64,000 bases of DNA from the NCBI GenBank assembly GCA_910586535.1, contig CAJUHS010000002.1:62001-126000 (forward strand), read 5' to 3'. The notes beneath the pieces were generated by a model. That model worked only from the letters and a program-made list of their open reading frames with translations, did not search any database and was not told the origin of the DNA. A program made the position numbers and the translations under genes. Positions 16,986 to 26,005 of the stretch are shown one piece after another. Within the stretch, counting starts at the first letter, position 1. Each line of letters begins with the position of its first letter. The stretch is from an uncultured Oscillospiraceae bacterium. Lineage in GTDB: Bacteria; Bacillota; Clostridia; Oscillospirales; Ruminococcaceae.

Positions 16986-18926
16986 CTACAGTACTCTTTT
17001 AAACTGCTTTTCCATTTCACGCTTTGTCAGCCTGAACATTACGGGTCTGCCATGTGGACAGTACCGTATACGTTCGTCGGTGAGAATAATTTTCACTATC
17101 TCGGAAAGTTCCCTCAGCGACGTAATATCGTTAGCCTTTATTGCCGCCTTGCAGGCAAAAGTGTGATACATATCATCAAGTATCTCGGGCATAGGATTGG
17201 CTTTGTTCTCGCAAATATTTTTCGCCAGCTCAATGATAAGGTCTTTGGGATCGCAGCCGTCAAGAATACTTGGTATGCCCTTTACCTCAACATCAGAAGC
17301 TCCTGATATCTCAAACTCAAAGCCAAGTTCGCGGACAAAATCTGCGTTCTGTATGAGCGCGCTGAATTCTCCGTAATCAAGCAGAACGTCCGCAGGCTGG
17401 AGCAGCAGCTGGCACACAAGCTTCTGCTGACCCGATTTCAGCTTCTCAAACAAAATTCTTTCGTGAGCGGCGTGCTTGTCCACAAACACAAGGTCGTTTT
17501 CCACTTCGGCAATAATATAGTTTTTGAACGCTTCACCTATCACACGGAAATAAATTTCCTTGGGCTGCTCTTTGGGAACTTCTTTTTTCTTTTCAAAGGA
17601 ATTTCCCGAAATATATTTGAACTGCACGTTTTCCGCAGGTTTTAGCTGTTCGATCGGTTCTTCTCCGTCAGTTTTCTGCGGAATATCGTAAGGAACGTTC
17701 ACAATGTTTTCAACCTTAGGATATGACGAAGTATGCCGAACATACGTCTGAGACACAACCTGTTTTAAAGCAACGCTCTGTACCGGCATCTCCTCCCTGA
17801 AAACAGGACGAGTCTCACAGACAACCGGAGCATTTGCAGAGGCGGAAAAGCTGTCCTGAGAATACACCGGCTGCTGTTCGGGAAGCGGCTTTCTATAGTC
17901 GGCTTTGGGCTGCTTTACTGTAATTTCCGCCGGAGCAGTATCCAATAGTATGGCGTTTTTTACAGCAAAATAAATGCTGTCCGCAATAATTTTCTCATCG
18001 GTAAAGCGAACCTCGATCTTCGCAGGGTGGACGTTTACGTCCATTATAGACGGCGGTATGGTCATTCTCAGCACACAGGACGGAAACTTTCCCTCCATAA
18101 TGCTGTTGCGGTAGGCGTGTTCAAGGGAATATGTACAGGTCTGAGACTTTACATATCTTCCGTTAATAAAAAAATGCTGCATAGTACGGTTAGGTCTGCC
18201 AAAGAGCGGCTTTACCGTGAAACCGTCTATTCTTATACCGTTAAGCTCATAGTTCACGGGTATCATTGAAGCGGCAAACTGCTTGCCCATGACAGAATAT
18301 ACCGAAGAGTAAAGCTCCCCGTCACCTGCCGTGATGAACTCCTGCTTGTTGTCACGGATAAATTTAAACGCTATTTCCGGATGGGACAAAGCTATCTTGT
18401 CTATGATAGAAGCGACAGCGTTGCCCTCGGAAACGTCCTTTTTGAGAAATTTCAAGCGTGCGGGAACATTGAAAAACACGTCTCTTATTATAATAGTAGT
18501 ACCATCAGGACAACCCGTGCGGTCGTACTCCTTTTCCTCGCCGCCCTCGATAGCGTAATGGGTGCCGTACTCGTCACCAGCGGTTTTGGTCAGCACGTCC
18601 ACCTTTGCCACCGCGCAGATAGAAGCAAGTGCCTCCCCGCGGAAACCGAGAGTCATAATGCTGTTAAGATCGTCCTTGTCGTGTATTTTGCTCGTGGCAT
18701 GACGGAGGAAAGCCGTAGGCACGTCCTCATAGTCGATACCGCAGCCGTTATCCGTAACACGGAGGTAGCTTATGCCGCCCCGCTTTATCTCAACGGTAAT
18801 GCTTGTTGCGCCGCTGTCTATGGAATTTTCCACCAGTTCCTTGACAATAGAACCGGGACGTTCTATGACCTCACCCGCAGCGATAAGCTCCGCCGTTTCC
18901 TTGCTTAAAACCTGTACCTTAGGCAT
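16986..18926 (-). CDS. mutL: DNA mismatch repair protein MutL
   Basis: A 646-residue GHKL ATPase that couples MutS to strand incision. The N-terminal ATPase motifs are ELVENSIDSGAT, DNGCGI and GFRGEALASI. The C-terminal domain carries the endonuclease motif DKHAAHERILFE (family pattern DQHAx2Ex4E, with Lys for Gln) and CPHGRP, so it should be a nicking MutL, as expected where MutH is missing. A low-complexity linker spans about residues 340-450. It starts after GAGGTG and lies immediately upstream of miaA. Confidence 0.97.
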   Translation of the reverse strand: MPKVQVLSKETAELIAAGEVIERPGSIVKELVENSIDSGATSITVEIKRGGISYLRVTDNGCGIDYEDVPTAFLRHATSKIHDKDDLNSIMTLGFRGEALASICAVAKVDVLTKTAGDEYGTHYAIEGGEEKEYDRTGCPDGTTIIIRDVFFNVPARLKFLKKDVSEGNAVASIIDKIALSHPEIAFKFIRDNKQEFITAGDGELYSSVYSVMGKQFAASMIPVNYELNGIRIDGFTVKPLFGRPNRTMQHFFINGRYVKSQTCTYSLEHAYRNSIMEGKFPSCVLRMTIPPSIMDVNVHPAKIEVRFTDEKIIADSIYFAVKNAILLDTAPAEITVKQPKADYRKPLPEQQPVYSQDSFSASANAPVVCETRPVFREEMPVQSVALKQVVSQTYVRHTSSYPKVENIVNVPYDIPQKTDGEEPIEQLKPAENVQFKYISGNSFEKKKEVPKEQPKEIYFRVIGEAFKNYIIAEVENDLVFVDKHAAHERILFEKLKSGQQKLVCQLLLQPADVLLDYGEFSALIQNADFVRELGFEFEISGASDVEVKGIPSILDGCDPKDLIIELAKNICENKANPMPEILDDMYHTFACKAAIKANDITSLRELSEIVKIILTDERIRYCPHGRPVMFRLTKREMEKQFKRVL

Positions 18927-18950
18927 TTTTTCACCTCAACATATTAGAGT

Positions 18951-19208
18951 TTATAATTTTTCCATATACACAAATTGTAATTCATTATTAACTGCTTTAG
19001 AATCAAATATTTTATAACCCATGTTTTGGTATAAACAAATATTATCTTTACTCCTTGTGCTTGTAAATAGCTCATATCGTTTTTGAGGAAAATAATGCTC
19101 TATTTCTGCCAAAAGCCTTGTTCCATAGCTTTTACACCTATAATAAAGATATTGCAGTTGCAGTATTTCCTGCAAATCATTATGTTTTGCTTTATATATC
19201 ATAGACAT
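18951..19208 (-). pseudogene. GNAT acetyltransferase with internal deletion
   Basis: The 85 codons join the extreme N-terminus of a GNAT enzyme (MIYKAKHNDLQEILQLQYL) to its C-terminal half (GTRLLAEIEHYFPQKRYELF, then LYQNMGYKIFD). About 60 residues are missing, including the central strands and most of the acetyl-CoA loop. The frame is intact, so it may still be translated, but it cannot be an acetyltransferase. It sits between mutS and mutL, with an AT-rich composition unlike both. A new short protein function is possible but unsupported. Confidence 0.7.
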
Positions 19209-19238
19209 TAATTTTTCCTCTACCCTCCGGTTTATCCG

Positions 19239-21848
19239 TCAATCAAGCATACCGCAAAGCTCTTTAAGGAAATATTTAGCGTCCTCGTCTGTAAGCTCGT
19301 CAACATTTGTTTTGCGAAGCTTGTCTATGATACGTTCGCTGCCGATAGCTACAAAGGATATCTGATCCTGCGGCTTTTCACGATCATGCAGGGATTTTTC
19401 CGTCTCCATTTCCGCAAGAAGCTGTTTCGCTCTGTTCAGAACCCTGTTCGGAAGTCCCGCAAGCTTAGCAACATCTATTCCGTAGCTGTCGTCAACGCCG
19501 CCTGGAACTATTTTTCTCAGGAACTTGATATTGTCTCCCCGCTTCTTGACCGCAACGCTGTAATTCTTTACTCCGTCAAGCTCGTCCTCAAGCTTTATAA
19601 GCTCATGGTAATGTGTGGCAAAAAGGGTTTTGCAGCCCAATATGCGGGAATTTGCGATGTACTCCGCAACAGCCGTTGCAATACTTATTCCGTCATAGGT
19701 GGACGTGCCACGTCCCACCTCGTCAAGGATAACAAGACTCTGCTTCGTGGCGTTTTTGAGGATGTCCGCGACTTCGCTCATCTCCACCATAAATGTGGAT
19801 TGCCCTGCCGTAAGGTCGTCGGAGGCTCCCACTCGTGTGAATATCTTGTCCACAATTGAAATTTTCGCGTATCTGGCAGGAACAAAGCAGCCTATCTGCG
19901 CCATAAGACAGATAAGCGCGGTCTGCCGCATATAGGTTGATTTACCGGACATATTCGGACCCGTTATAATAGACATACGGCTGTTTCCCGTGTCCAGATA
20001 GGTGTCGTTCGGAACATACATCTCGTCAGTCAGCATAAGTTCCACAACCGGATGTCTTCCGTCCTTGATGTCGATTATACCGTCGATAGCGATATCCGGT
20101 TTGGTGTACTCATTTTTCAGTGACGTATAGGCAAATGAGCATAAAACGTCAAGCTGAGCGATCGCCGAAGCGGTCTCCTGAACCTTTACAAGCTGCGTAG
20201 CGACAAAATCCCGCACTTCGCAGAAGATGTCGTATTCCAGCGACAGAACCTTTTCGTTAGCGCCCAGTATTTCGTTTTCCGTCTTTTTCAATTCTTCTGT
20301 AATAAATCTCTCACAGTTGGCAAGAGTCTGCTTTCTGATGTACTCAGTCGGAATTTTGTCATAGTAGGATTTTGTCACTTCTATATAGTACCCGAAAACA
20401 CGGTTATAGCTTATTTTCAGATTTTTTATTTCTGTACGGTCTCTTTCGCGCTGTTCAATATCTTTGATGATGTTCTCACCGTTTTTAATGATATTTCTCA
20501 GACGGTCAAGCTCCTCGTTAAAGCCGTCCTTTATAACGCCGCCCTCTTTTGCGTTTACAGAAGGCTCGTCCTTTATCGCATTTTCTATAAGTCCTGAAAT
20601 TTCATTGAGAGTATGTATATTCTGGTTCAGCTCCCGCAAAAGGCGGCAGTTAAAGTTTTCCAGCAGCATTTTTATGTCGGGCATTTTTAACGCGGTAAGT
20701 GACAAGGATTTAATGTCACGCGGAGTTGCGGTTTTGTACATGACCCTTGTCATAAGCCGCTCAATATCGTACACTCCCGAAAGCTGGTCGGAAAGCTCCT
20801 CCCTGATTACCGACTGTCTGCAAAGCTGCTCCACTGCGTCGAGGCGGTTGATAATTATAGCGGGCTTGATAAGCGGCTGCTCGATATAGGCTTTCAGCAG
20901 ACGCTTCCCCATGGAGGTCTGGGTATGATCAAGTACCCATAGCAAACTCCCCTTTTTCTCCTTATTGCGCATGGTTTCCGTAAGCTCCAGATTACGGCGG
21001 GCAGTAAGGTCAAGTTCCATGAAGTAGCTGTCGTTATACCGCTTTATTTCGGTAAATCTTCCCACCAGTGCTTTCTGAGTATCGCTGATATAGTCAAAAA
21101 GACCGCACACGCACTGCGCTTCGGTACTTTCCTCGCTCAGACCTATCTCGCAGAGTTCGGGGACGCTGAACTGCTTTAGAATAACGTCCTTTTTGGAATT
21201 GACATCAAAGCTTTCGACGTCAAGCATCTGAACAGAGCAGTTCATTTTGCTTTTGATAAAATCCGTAACCTGTTTATAGTCGAGAAATCTGTCGTTAAAC
21301 AGCACCTCGGCAGGATCGAACCGCGAAAGCTCGTTGATTATTTCCGTCTGCACGTCCTTGCTTGTTTTTTTGAAAAGGTGTACCTCACCCGTGGAAATAT
21401 CCGCAAAACATACTGAACACTCGTTCGCTGCCGCAAAAGCTGCGCAGATATAGTTGTTTTTTGATTCGTCAAGAAGTGCGCTTTCAGTTAGTGTTCCTGG
21501 AGTGACTATCCGTATAACGTCTCTTTCAACGATACCGTTTTTTACATCCTTAGGATCTGTAAGCTGCTCGCAGATCGCAACTCTGTGACCAAGTTCTATC
21601 AGACGCTTTATGTACATCTCGCTGGCATGGTAAGGTATCCCGCACATTGGAGCACGTTCATCCAAACCGCAGTCACGTCCGGTAAGCGTAAGCTCCAGTT
21701 CTCTTGAAACTATTATAGCATCCTCAAAAAACATCTCATAAAAATCGCCCAGTCTGAAAAAAAGTATGTGATCTTTGTATTTGTTTTTTACGGAAAAATA
21801 CTGTTTCATCATGGGTGAAAGGCGGTTAAAGTCAATCTGCACAGCCAT
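19239..21848 (-). CDS. mutS: DNA mismatch repair protein MutS
   Basis: Recognises mismatches and small loops and signals to MutL. It has the N-terminal mismatch-binding motif GDFYEMFFEDA (Phe-x-Glu), a connector and clamp, and the ATPase domain with TGPNMSGKSTYMRQ near residue 610, ILDEVGRGTSTYDG and ATHYHEL. Length (about 869 residues) is normal. The ATG at 21848 (MAVQIDF) fits the family; a GTG three codons earlier is possible. A 12-bp hairpin ends about 11 nt upstream of the ATG. Confidence 0.97.
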   Translation of the reverse strand: MAVQIDFNRLSPMMKQYFSVKNKYKDHILFFRLGDFYEMFFEDAIIVSRELELTLTGRDCGLDERAPMCGIPYHASEMYIKRLIELGHRVAICEQLTDPKDVKNGIVERDVIRIVTPGTLTESALLDESKNNYICAAFAAANECSVCFADISTGEVHLFKKTSKDVQTEIINELSRFDPAEVLFNDRFLDYKQVTDFIKSKMNCSVQMLDVESFDVNSKKDVILKQFSVPELCEIGLSEESTEAQCVCGLFDYISDTQKALVGRFTEIKRYNDSYFMELDLTARRNLELTETMRNKEKKGSLLWVLDHTQTSMGKRLLKAYIEQPLIKPAIIINRLDAVEQLCRQSVIREELSDQLSGVYDIERLMTRVMYKTATPRDIKSLSLTALKMPDIKMLLENFNCRLLRELNQNIHTLNEISGLIENAIKDEPSVNAKEGGVIKDGFNEELDRLRNIIKNGENIIKDIEQRERDRTEIKNLKISYNRVFGYYIEVTKSYYDKIPTEYIRKQTLANCERFITEELKKTENEILGANEKVLSLEYDIFCEVRDFVATQLVKVQETASAIAQLDVLCSFAYTSLKNEYTKPDIAIDGIIDIKDGRHPVVELMLTDEMYVPNDTYLDTGNSRMSIITGPNMSGKSTYMRQTALICLMAQIGCFVPARYAKISIVDKIFTRVGASDDLTAGQSTFMVEMSEVADILKNATKQSLVILDEVGRGTSTYDGISIATAVAEYIANSRILGCKTLFATHYHELIKLEDELDGVKNYSVAVKKRGDNIKFLRKIVPGGVDDSYGIDVAKLAGLPNRVLNRAKQLLAEMETEKSLHDREKPQDQISFVAIGSERIIDKLRKTNVDELTDEDAKYFLKELCGMLD

Positions 21849-21859
21849 AATTACCACGA

Positions 21860-21888
21860 TTGACCCGCCGTACCGAACGGCAGGTCAA
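21860..21888 (-). promoter_or_regulatory. Hairpin directly upstream of mutS
   Basis: Arms 21888-21877 and 21871-21860 (minus strand) form a 12-bp stem with one G-U pair and a 5-nt loop. No T-run follows on the mutS side, so it is not a classical terminator. It ends about 11 nt before the mutS ATG, where a ribosome site would be expected. A role in damping mutS translation or in mRNA processing is inference. Confidence 0.5.
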
Positions 21889-21912
21889 TGTCTCCTCTCA
21901 ATAAAATTTTGC

Positions 21913-22323
21913 TTAGTGACAGCCTCCGCAGGTGGAACAGCTTCCTCCGCAGCCTCCGGGCTCCTCTGTGGGACAGGTCATTGGATCCTCTCCGTTGGCG
22001 GAATAGGTAATAATAACGTTTATCTGCGTAAGAAGATCATCCATGGCGGTCTTTGCTTCGTTGTATTCAAGCATATTCTTGTTGCCCATGATCGTTCCGT
22101 AAAGAGACTTTATCTCATTGTCCAGAGCAGTAAGCCTCTCAGCGCTGCGGTCGTCCTTAGCCATTTCTGCGTTAAGCTCAACCCTTTTCATCTGAAACTC
22201 GTTTATCATCTGCTGAAGCTCGGAATCTCCGTCATTTGCCTCCTTAGCCTTTACATAAGCGGCGTATCTTTCGTCTTCCTGTATCATCTTTCCCAGTTCT
22301 CTTGCCTTGTCAATAACGTTCAT
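21913..22323 (-). CDS. YlbF/YmcA-family protein with cysteine-rich tail
   Basis: A 136-residue helical protein of the YlbF family (Com_YlbF), whose Bacillus members affect competence, sporulation and RNase Y. The body (about residues 1-105) is two long helices; ELQQMINEFQMKRVELNAE fits the family core. The tail is unusual: GGCGGSCSTCGGCH at the end, giving four cysteines and a histidine. In Bacillus, YlbF and YmcA bind iron-sulfur clusters through cysteines. The ATG at 22323 follows AAAGGAG. Confidence 0.82.
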   Translation of the reverse strand: MNVIDKARELGKMIQEDERYAAYVKAKEANDGDSELQQMINEFQMKRVELNAEMAKDDRSAERLTALDNEIKSLYGTIMGNKNMLEYNEAKTAMDDLLTQINVIITYSANGEDPMTCPTEEPGGCGGSCSTCGGCH

Positions 22324-22370
22324 TGTAAAAAACTCCTTTATTCTCATTATAGTTTGCAGTTTATGTCGAT

Positions 22371-22763
22371 TCATTCCATGCCGCCGAAGACATCTTGTGC
22401 CGCCGAATGGATAAACAGAATGCCATCACCGTTAAAAAAACATTCCCTTTCCTGCTTTCTTTTCAGAGCAAGCTTTTCAAACGCTTTACGCTGAAGCTCT
22501 TTTCTTGAAAAATATTCGTCCAGAATCTTCTGACGCTCCGTACGTGCTTCCCAAAAGTCCTTTTTCTCCTGTTTCTCCTCAGAATCTTTCCGCTGCTTGT
22601 TACGGTATATTTCCTCAAGAGTCTCGCAAAGTATCTCCTCGTCCGATTTAGCGGACTGTTCAGCCGCGCTCAGAGCTTCCGCAAAAGTCGTTCCTCCTGC
22701 GCTTCCTCCTTGTGAAACGTATTTGTACAACGCTGCCGCACTGTTTATTCCGGAAACTGACAT
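22371..22763 (-). CDS. Uncharacterised charged helical protein
   Basis: I do not recognise this 130-residue protein. It begins with a small, Ser/Gly-rich segment (GINSAAALYKYVSQGGSAGG). It continues with about 70 residues of strongly charged helix rich in Glu, Lys and Arg (residues 40-105, probable coiled coil), then a hydrophobic end. There is no membrane segment. A good AAGGAA ribosome site precedes the ATG. It lies between miaB and the YlbF-like gene in an otherwise household series. Confidence 0.7.
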   Translation of the reverse strand: MSVSGINSAAALYKYVSQGGSAGGTTFAEALSAAEQSAKSDEEILCETLEEIYRNKQRKDSEEKQEKKDFWEARTERQKILDEYFSRKELQRKAFEKLALKRKQERECFFNGDGILFIHSAAQDVFGGME

Positions 22764-22781
22764 AATATCATTCCTTTCCTG

Positions 22782-24152
22782 TCAGTCAATGATTTCTCCC
22801 TGCACCGCCCAGTTAAAGGCTTTGGTGATCCTTACTTTTTTTACATGTCCGATAACGGAACTGTCCGCCTTTGCCTCCACAATAATGAACTCTCCGCTTT
22901 TTCCGGTATACCGGCCTTCAGTCTTTGTACCGGACTCAAAAAGAACGTCAAGGGTTCTTCCCTCAAATCTTTTGAAGTGCTCCGAAGAGATATCCCTTTG
23001 AAGCTCCAGCAGCCTGCGCATACGGACGCTTTTTTCCTCATCTGAAATTCTGTCTTCGATAAGCGCGGCTTTTGTACCCGTCCGTTTCGAGTATATAAAC
23101 GAAAAAATATTGTCATACTTTACCTCGCGGACGATCTTCAAAGTTTCCTCAAAATCCTCGTCGGTCTCGTTCGGAAAACCCACAATTATATCCGTACTGA
23201 ACGAAAAATCAGGTATCCTGCTTCTTGCGTACAAAACGGTCTCCATGTACTTTTCTGCGGTGTAGCGCCTGTTCATTTCCTTTAAAATGCGGTCGCTCCC
23301 CGATTGAAGAGGCAGGTGCATATGCTTGCATATCTTATCGCATTCTATAATAGTATCAATAAGCTCCCTGTCAGCGTCCTTTGGGTGCGGAGACATGAAC
23401 CTGACCCTGAAATCCCCGTCAAGAGCGTTTATCCTGCGCAGAAGATCAGAGAAACCGATAGGCACGTCCAAAGTTTTTCCGTATGAATTTACGTTCTGTC
23501 CCAGAAGCATTATCTCCTTGCAGCCGCTTCCCACAAGCTTTCTTATCTCGTCAAGCACCGCTTCGGGATTTCTGCTGCGTTCGCGTCCTCTCACATAGGG
23601 CACTATACAGTATGAACAAAAATTATTGCAGCCATACATTATCGGTACCCCAGCTTTAAAGCCGCAGCTTCTTACAGGACGGATATTTTCCGCGATACCA
23701 ACCTCATATTCGGTAATATCAACCCTTGTGCCGCCTTCGGTAAGAACTTCGTACAGCAGTCTCGGAAGCTCGTTTACCGCAAATGTACCAAAGATTAGGT
23801 CTACTTGTTTGTATGTCTTCCGCAGCTTTTCAACAACGTGCTCCTGCTGAGCCATGCAGCCGCATACGCCGATAATCATTTCTGGACGGCTTTCCTTCAG
23901 ATGTTTAAGGTCGCCAAGCAGACCGTAAATTTTCAGCTCCGCGTTTTCTCTGACTGCGCATGTGTTGTACAGCACCAGGTCAGCCGACGAAACATCCTCA
24001 GTTATGCCGTATCCCATTTCACACAGCAGTCCGAGAACCTTTTCTCCGTCGCTGACATTCTGCTGACAGCCGAAATTCCGCAGACAGCAAAGGTACGGTG
24101 AATCCCTACGCGACACTATTTCCTTGACCTTAGCTTTATAATCCGTCGGCAA
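22782..24152 (-). CDS. miaB: tRNA-2-methylthio-N6-dimethylallyladenosine synthase MiaB
   Basis: A radical-SAM methylthiotransferase that adds the 2-methylthio group to i6A37 of tRNA, acting after MiaA. The N-terminal UPF0004 domain has three cluster cysteines (NFGCQQN, NTCAVREN, GVCGCMAQQE). The radical SAM motif is CNNFCSYC near residue 175, and a TRAM domain ends the protein. The start is a TTG at 24152 with AAAGGAAG 6 nt upstream; no ATG fits. Length of 456 residues is typical. Confidence 0.96.
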   Translation of the reverse strand: MPTDYKAKVKEIVSRRDSPYLCCLRNFGCQQNVSDGEKVLGLLCEMGYGITEDVSSADLVLYNTCAVRENAELKIYGLLGDLKHLKESRPEMIIGVCGCMAQQEHVVEKLRKTYKQVDLIFGTFAVNELPRLLYEVLTEGGTRVDITEYEVGIAENIRPVRSCGFKAGVPIMYGCNNFCSYCIVPYVRGRERSRNPEAVLDEIRKLVGSGCKEIMLLGQNVNSYGKTLDVPIGFSDLLRRINALDGDFRVRFMSPHPKDADRELIDTIIECDKICKHMHLPLQSGSDRILKEMNRRYTAEKYMETVLYARSRIPDFSFSTDIIVGFPNETDEDFEETLKIVREVKYDNIFSFIYSKRTGTKAALIEDRISDEEKSVRMRRLLELQRDISSEHFKRFEGRTLDVLFESGTKTEGRYTGKSGEFIIVEAKADSSVIGHVKKVRITKAFNWAVQGEIID

Positions 24153-24222
24153 TCCGCTCTTCCTTTCCGAAAAAATCCATATAATAACATTATACCACTT
24201 TCTTTAATAAATTGCAACATTT

Positions 24223-24816
24223 TCAGTACACTTTTTCTCCATCTGCAAAAAATGCTTTGACATCTGACGGCAAAATTTTTCCGATATGCGTGTACTCGGC
24301 ATAAAGCTCTCCGTTGTACTCAAAAACGGAAATATACCTGTTTGGATCGTTTATGTCCACATATCTTGCGGCGTAGGCATACTCTGCAAGAGTGGGATTT
24401 TCAGGGTAAGGATAAAATTCCGTGCGGATATCCTCGACAAGGTCTCCGTACTCAAAGTCTATGACGTTTTCAGCAAAGCTTTCTTTGCCGCCTATTCCTG
24501 AAAACAGCACCGCAGTTTCATAGCCCCCATCTTTTCTGAGACGCGCTCCCTCAAATTCTATGTCACACGCCTCCGAGATACCGCAGATATCGTACAGTTT
24601 TATCAGCTTTTCCTCCGAGACTGTTCCGGGATAGCAATATATCATGTACGGGCGGTTTATCCGCTCCAATACTTTTCCTCCGCCGAAATAGATAATTATG
24701 AACAGTACTATGGAGATTACGGTATAAAGCATATTTTGCTGTTTGGTGTAACGTTTTTGAGGTGTTCCTGCGCTGCCTTGCTCCTCTTCGGCAGAAAAGT
24801 TTGCTTTTTCTTCCAT
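24223..24816 (-). CDS. Uncharacterised single-pass membrane protein
   Basis: An unrecognised 197-residue protein. The first 28 residues are polar and cytoplasmic, followed by one membrane segment (about 29-50, LYTVISIVLFIIIYFGGGKVL) and an acidic extracytoplasmic domain of about 145 residues rich in Tyr. It is the first gene behind the promoter at 24.87 kb and precedes miaB by 70 nt. The ATG follows GAAAGGAG. No catalytic motif is visible. Confidence 0.75.
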   Translation of the reverse strand: MEEKANFSAEEEQGSAGTPQKRYTKQQNMLYTVISIVLFIIIYFGGGKVLERINRPYMIYCYPGTVSEEKLIKLYDICGISEACDIEFEGARLRKDGGYETAVLFSGIGGKESFAENVIDFEYGDLVEDIRTEFYPYPENPTLAEYAYAARYVDINDPNRYISVFEYNGELYAEYTHIGKILPSDVKAFFADGEKVY

Positions 24817-24852
24817 TTGTAAAAATTGCTCCTTTCAGCACATTATATTTAT

Positions 24853-24881
24853 AGAATATCACGAAAAAAAATTTTGGTCAA
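24853..24881 (-). promoter_or_regulatory. SigA-type promoter of the long minus-strand series
   Basis: TTGACC (24881-24876) and TATTCT (24858-24853) are 17 nt apart on the minus strand, 37 nt before the first ATG of the membrane protein gene. I could not find another equally good promoter before ileS, so much of the downstream series may depend on it. It is divergent from the dnaD promoter. Confidence 0.6.
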
Positions 24882-24908
24882 GTTTATAGTGATTTTTTTT
24901 TCAAAATA

Positions 24909-24917
24909 TGCTATAAT
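24909..24917 (+). promoter_or_regulatory. Extended -10 element for the dnaD-like gene
   Basis: TGCTATAAT at 24909-24917 is an extended -10 hexamer 57 nt upstream of the ATG. The matching -35 position reads GTGATT and is poor, as extended -10 promoters allow. Confidence 0.55.
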
Positions 24918-24973
24918 ATTTTTCAGACGTTAAAAGCGCTTTAGTAAACCTCGAAAGGAAGACTGCTATACCC

Positions 24974-25987
24974 ATGAAGTACAATATCAACTGGAACGGT
25001 TCCGATGGAGTATTTGCTGTTCCCGACCTTGCCGCAGACTACCTAAGGCTTGCAAGCGGCAAAGCCGTGAAGCTGCTCCTTTACATACTGAAAAACAAAA
25101 GCTCCGAGGAAACTCTCGCAGAAATGGGAAAAGCCGTTGGGATCACCGAAGAGGACGCCGAGGATGCTATATCATACTGGCAGCAGGTCGGGGTCATACT
25201 TGACAAAAACGCCGCACATCACAAAACAGCTGTGCAGACAGCCGCTGTACCCAAAGCTGACTCCCCAGCTGAACCGGCCGAGGAGATATCAGCTCCGAGA
25301 GCGAGGGAAAAAGCCGCTAAAATGATATCTCCCTCAGAAATTTCCAAAAGGCTTGAAAGCTCGGAAGATATAAAATTCCTTTTCAGCGCTGCGGAAGCGA
25401 CTCTGGGAAAGGTACTTACCTATACAGAACAAAGAACCATTATTTGGATACACGACTATTACGGAACAGCGCCGGATATGCTCCTTATGATAATGGATTT
25501 TGCCGTGTCCCAAAATAAAGCGAGCATCGGATTCATAGAGAAAATAGCCTCCCAATGGCATGAAAACAGTATTGTTACCCATGAACAGGCTGAACGCGAA
25601 ATACTCAGAATGCAAAATTATTATTCTCTTGCTGGACAAGTTTCTGCACGGCTTGGGCTGAACCGTACCCTTACTCCGACAGAACAAAAATTTATCAAAG
25701 AATGGTCGGCAAAAAGTATTGATATTGAGCTTATACTATATTCATATGAAAAAACCGTTGACAATATTGGAAAGGTAAAATTTTCATATATGAACACAAT
25801 TCTGAACGACTGGTACAGCAAAGGTATGTTTACTCCGGCGGATGTAAAGAAGTACGGAAAAAGCTCTTCGGAAGCTTCTGCTGCCGTTTTGTCAAAAAAG
25901 CAAAGCCAGCCCCAAAACGACGAGCACTCCTATAATCTCGAACTTCTTGTTGAACACGCACTGAATACAGTACCGAAGATAAAATAA
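24974..25987 (+). CDS. DnaD-domain replication protein
   Basis: A 337-residue member of the DnaD/DnaB primosome family. An N-terminal winged-helix-like region (residues 1-80, LAEMGKAVGITEEDAEDAISYW) is followed by an Ala/Pro-rich linker and two tandem C-terminal DnaD-like domains. These lie at about 125-200 and 210-285, each ending in a YxxxxI/LxxW-type motif (IEKIASQWHEN and MNTILNDWYSKG). It should help load the replicative helicase. It is followed, 18 nt after the stop, by the DnaI/DnaC-like ATPase, which fits a loader pair. Confidence 0.85.
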   Translation: MKYNINWNGSDGVFAVPDLAADYLRLASGKAVKLLLYILKNKSSEETLAEMGKAVGITEEDAEDAISYWQQVGVILDKNAAHHKTAVQTAAVPKADSPAEPAEEISAPRAREKAAKMISPSEISKRLESSEDIKFLFSAAEATLGKVLTYTEQRTIIWIHDYYGTAPDMLLMIMDFAVSQNKASIGFIEKIASQWHENSIVTHEQAEREILRMQNYYSLAGQVSARLGLNRTLTPTEQKFIKEWSAKSIDIELILYSYEKTVDNIGKVKFSYMNTILNDWYSKGMFTPADVKKYGKSSSEASAAVLSKKQSQPQNDEHSYNLELLVEHALNTVPKIK

Positions 25988-26005
25988 ACCGAAAGGAAGC
26001 GCAAT

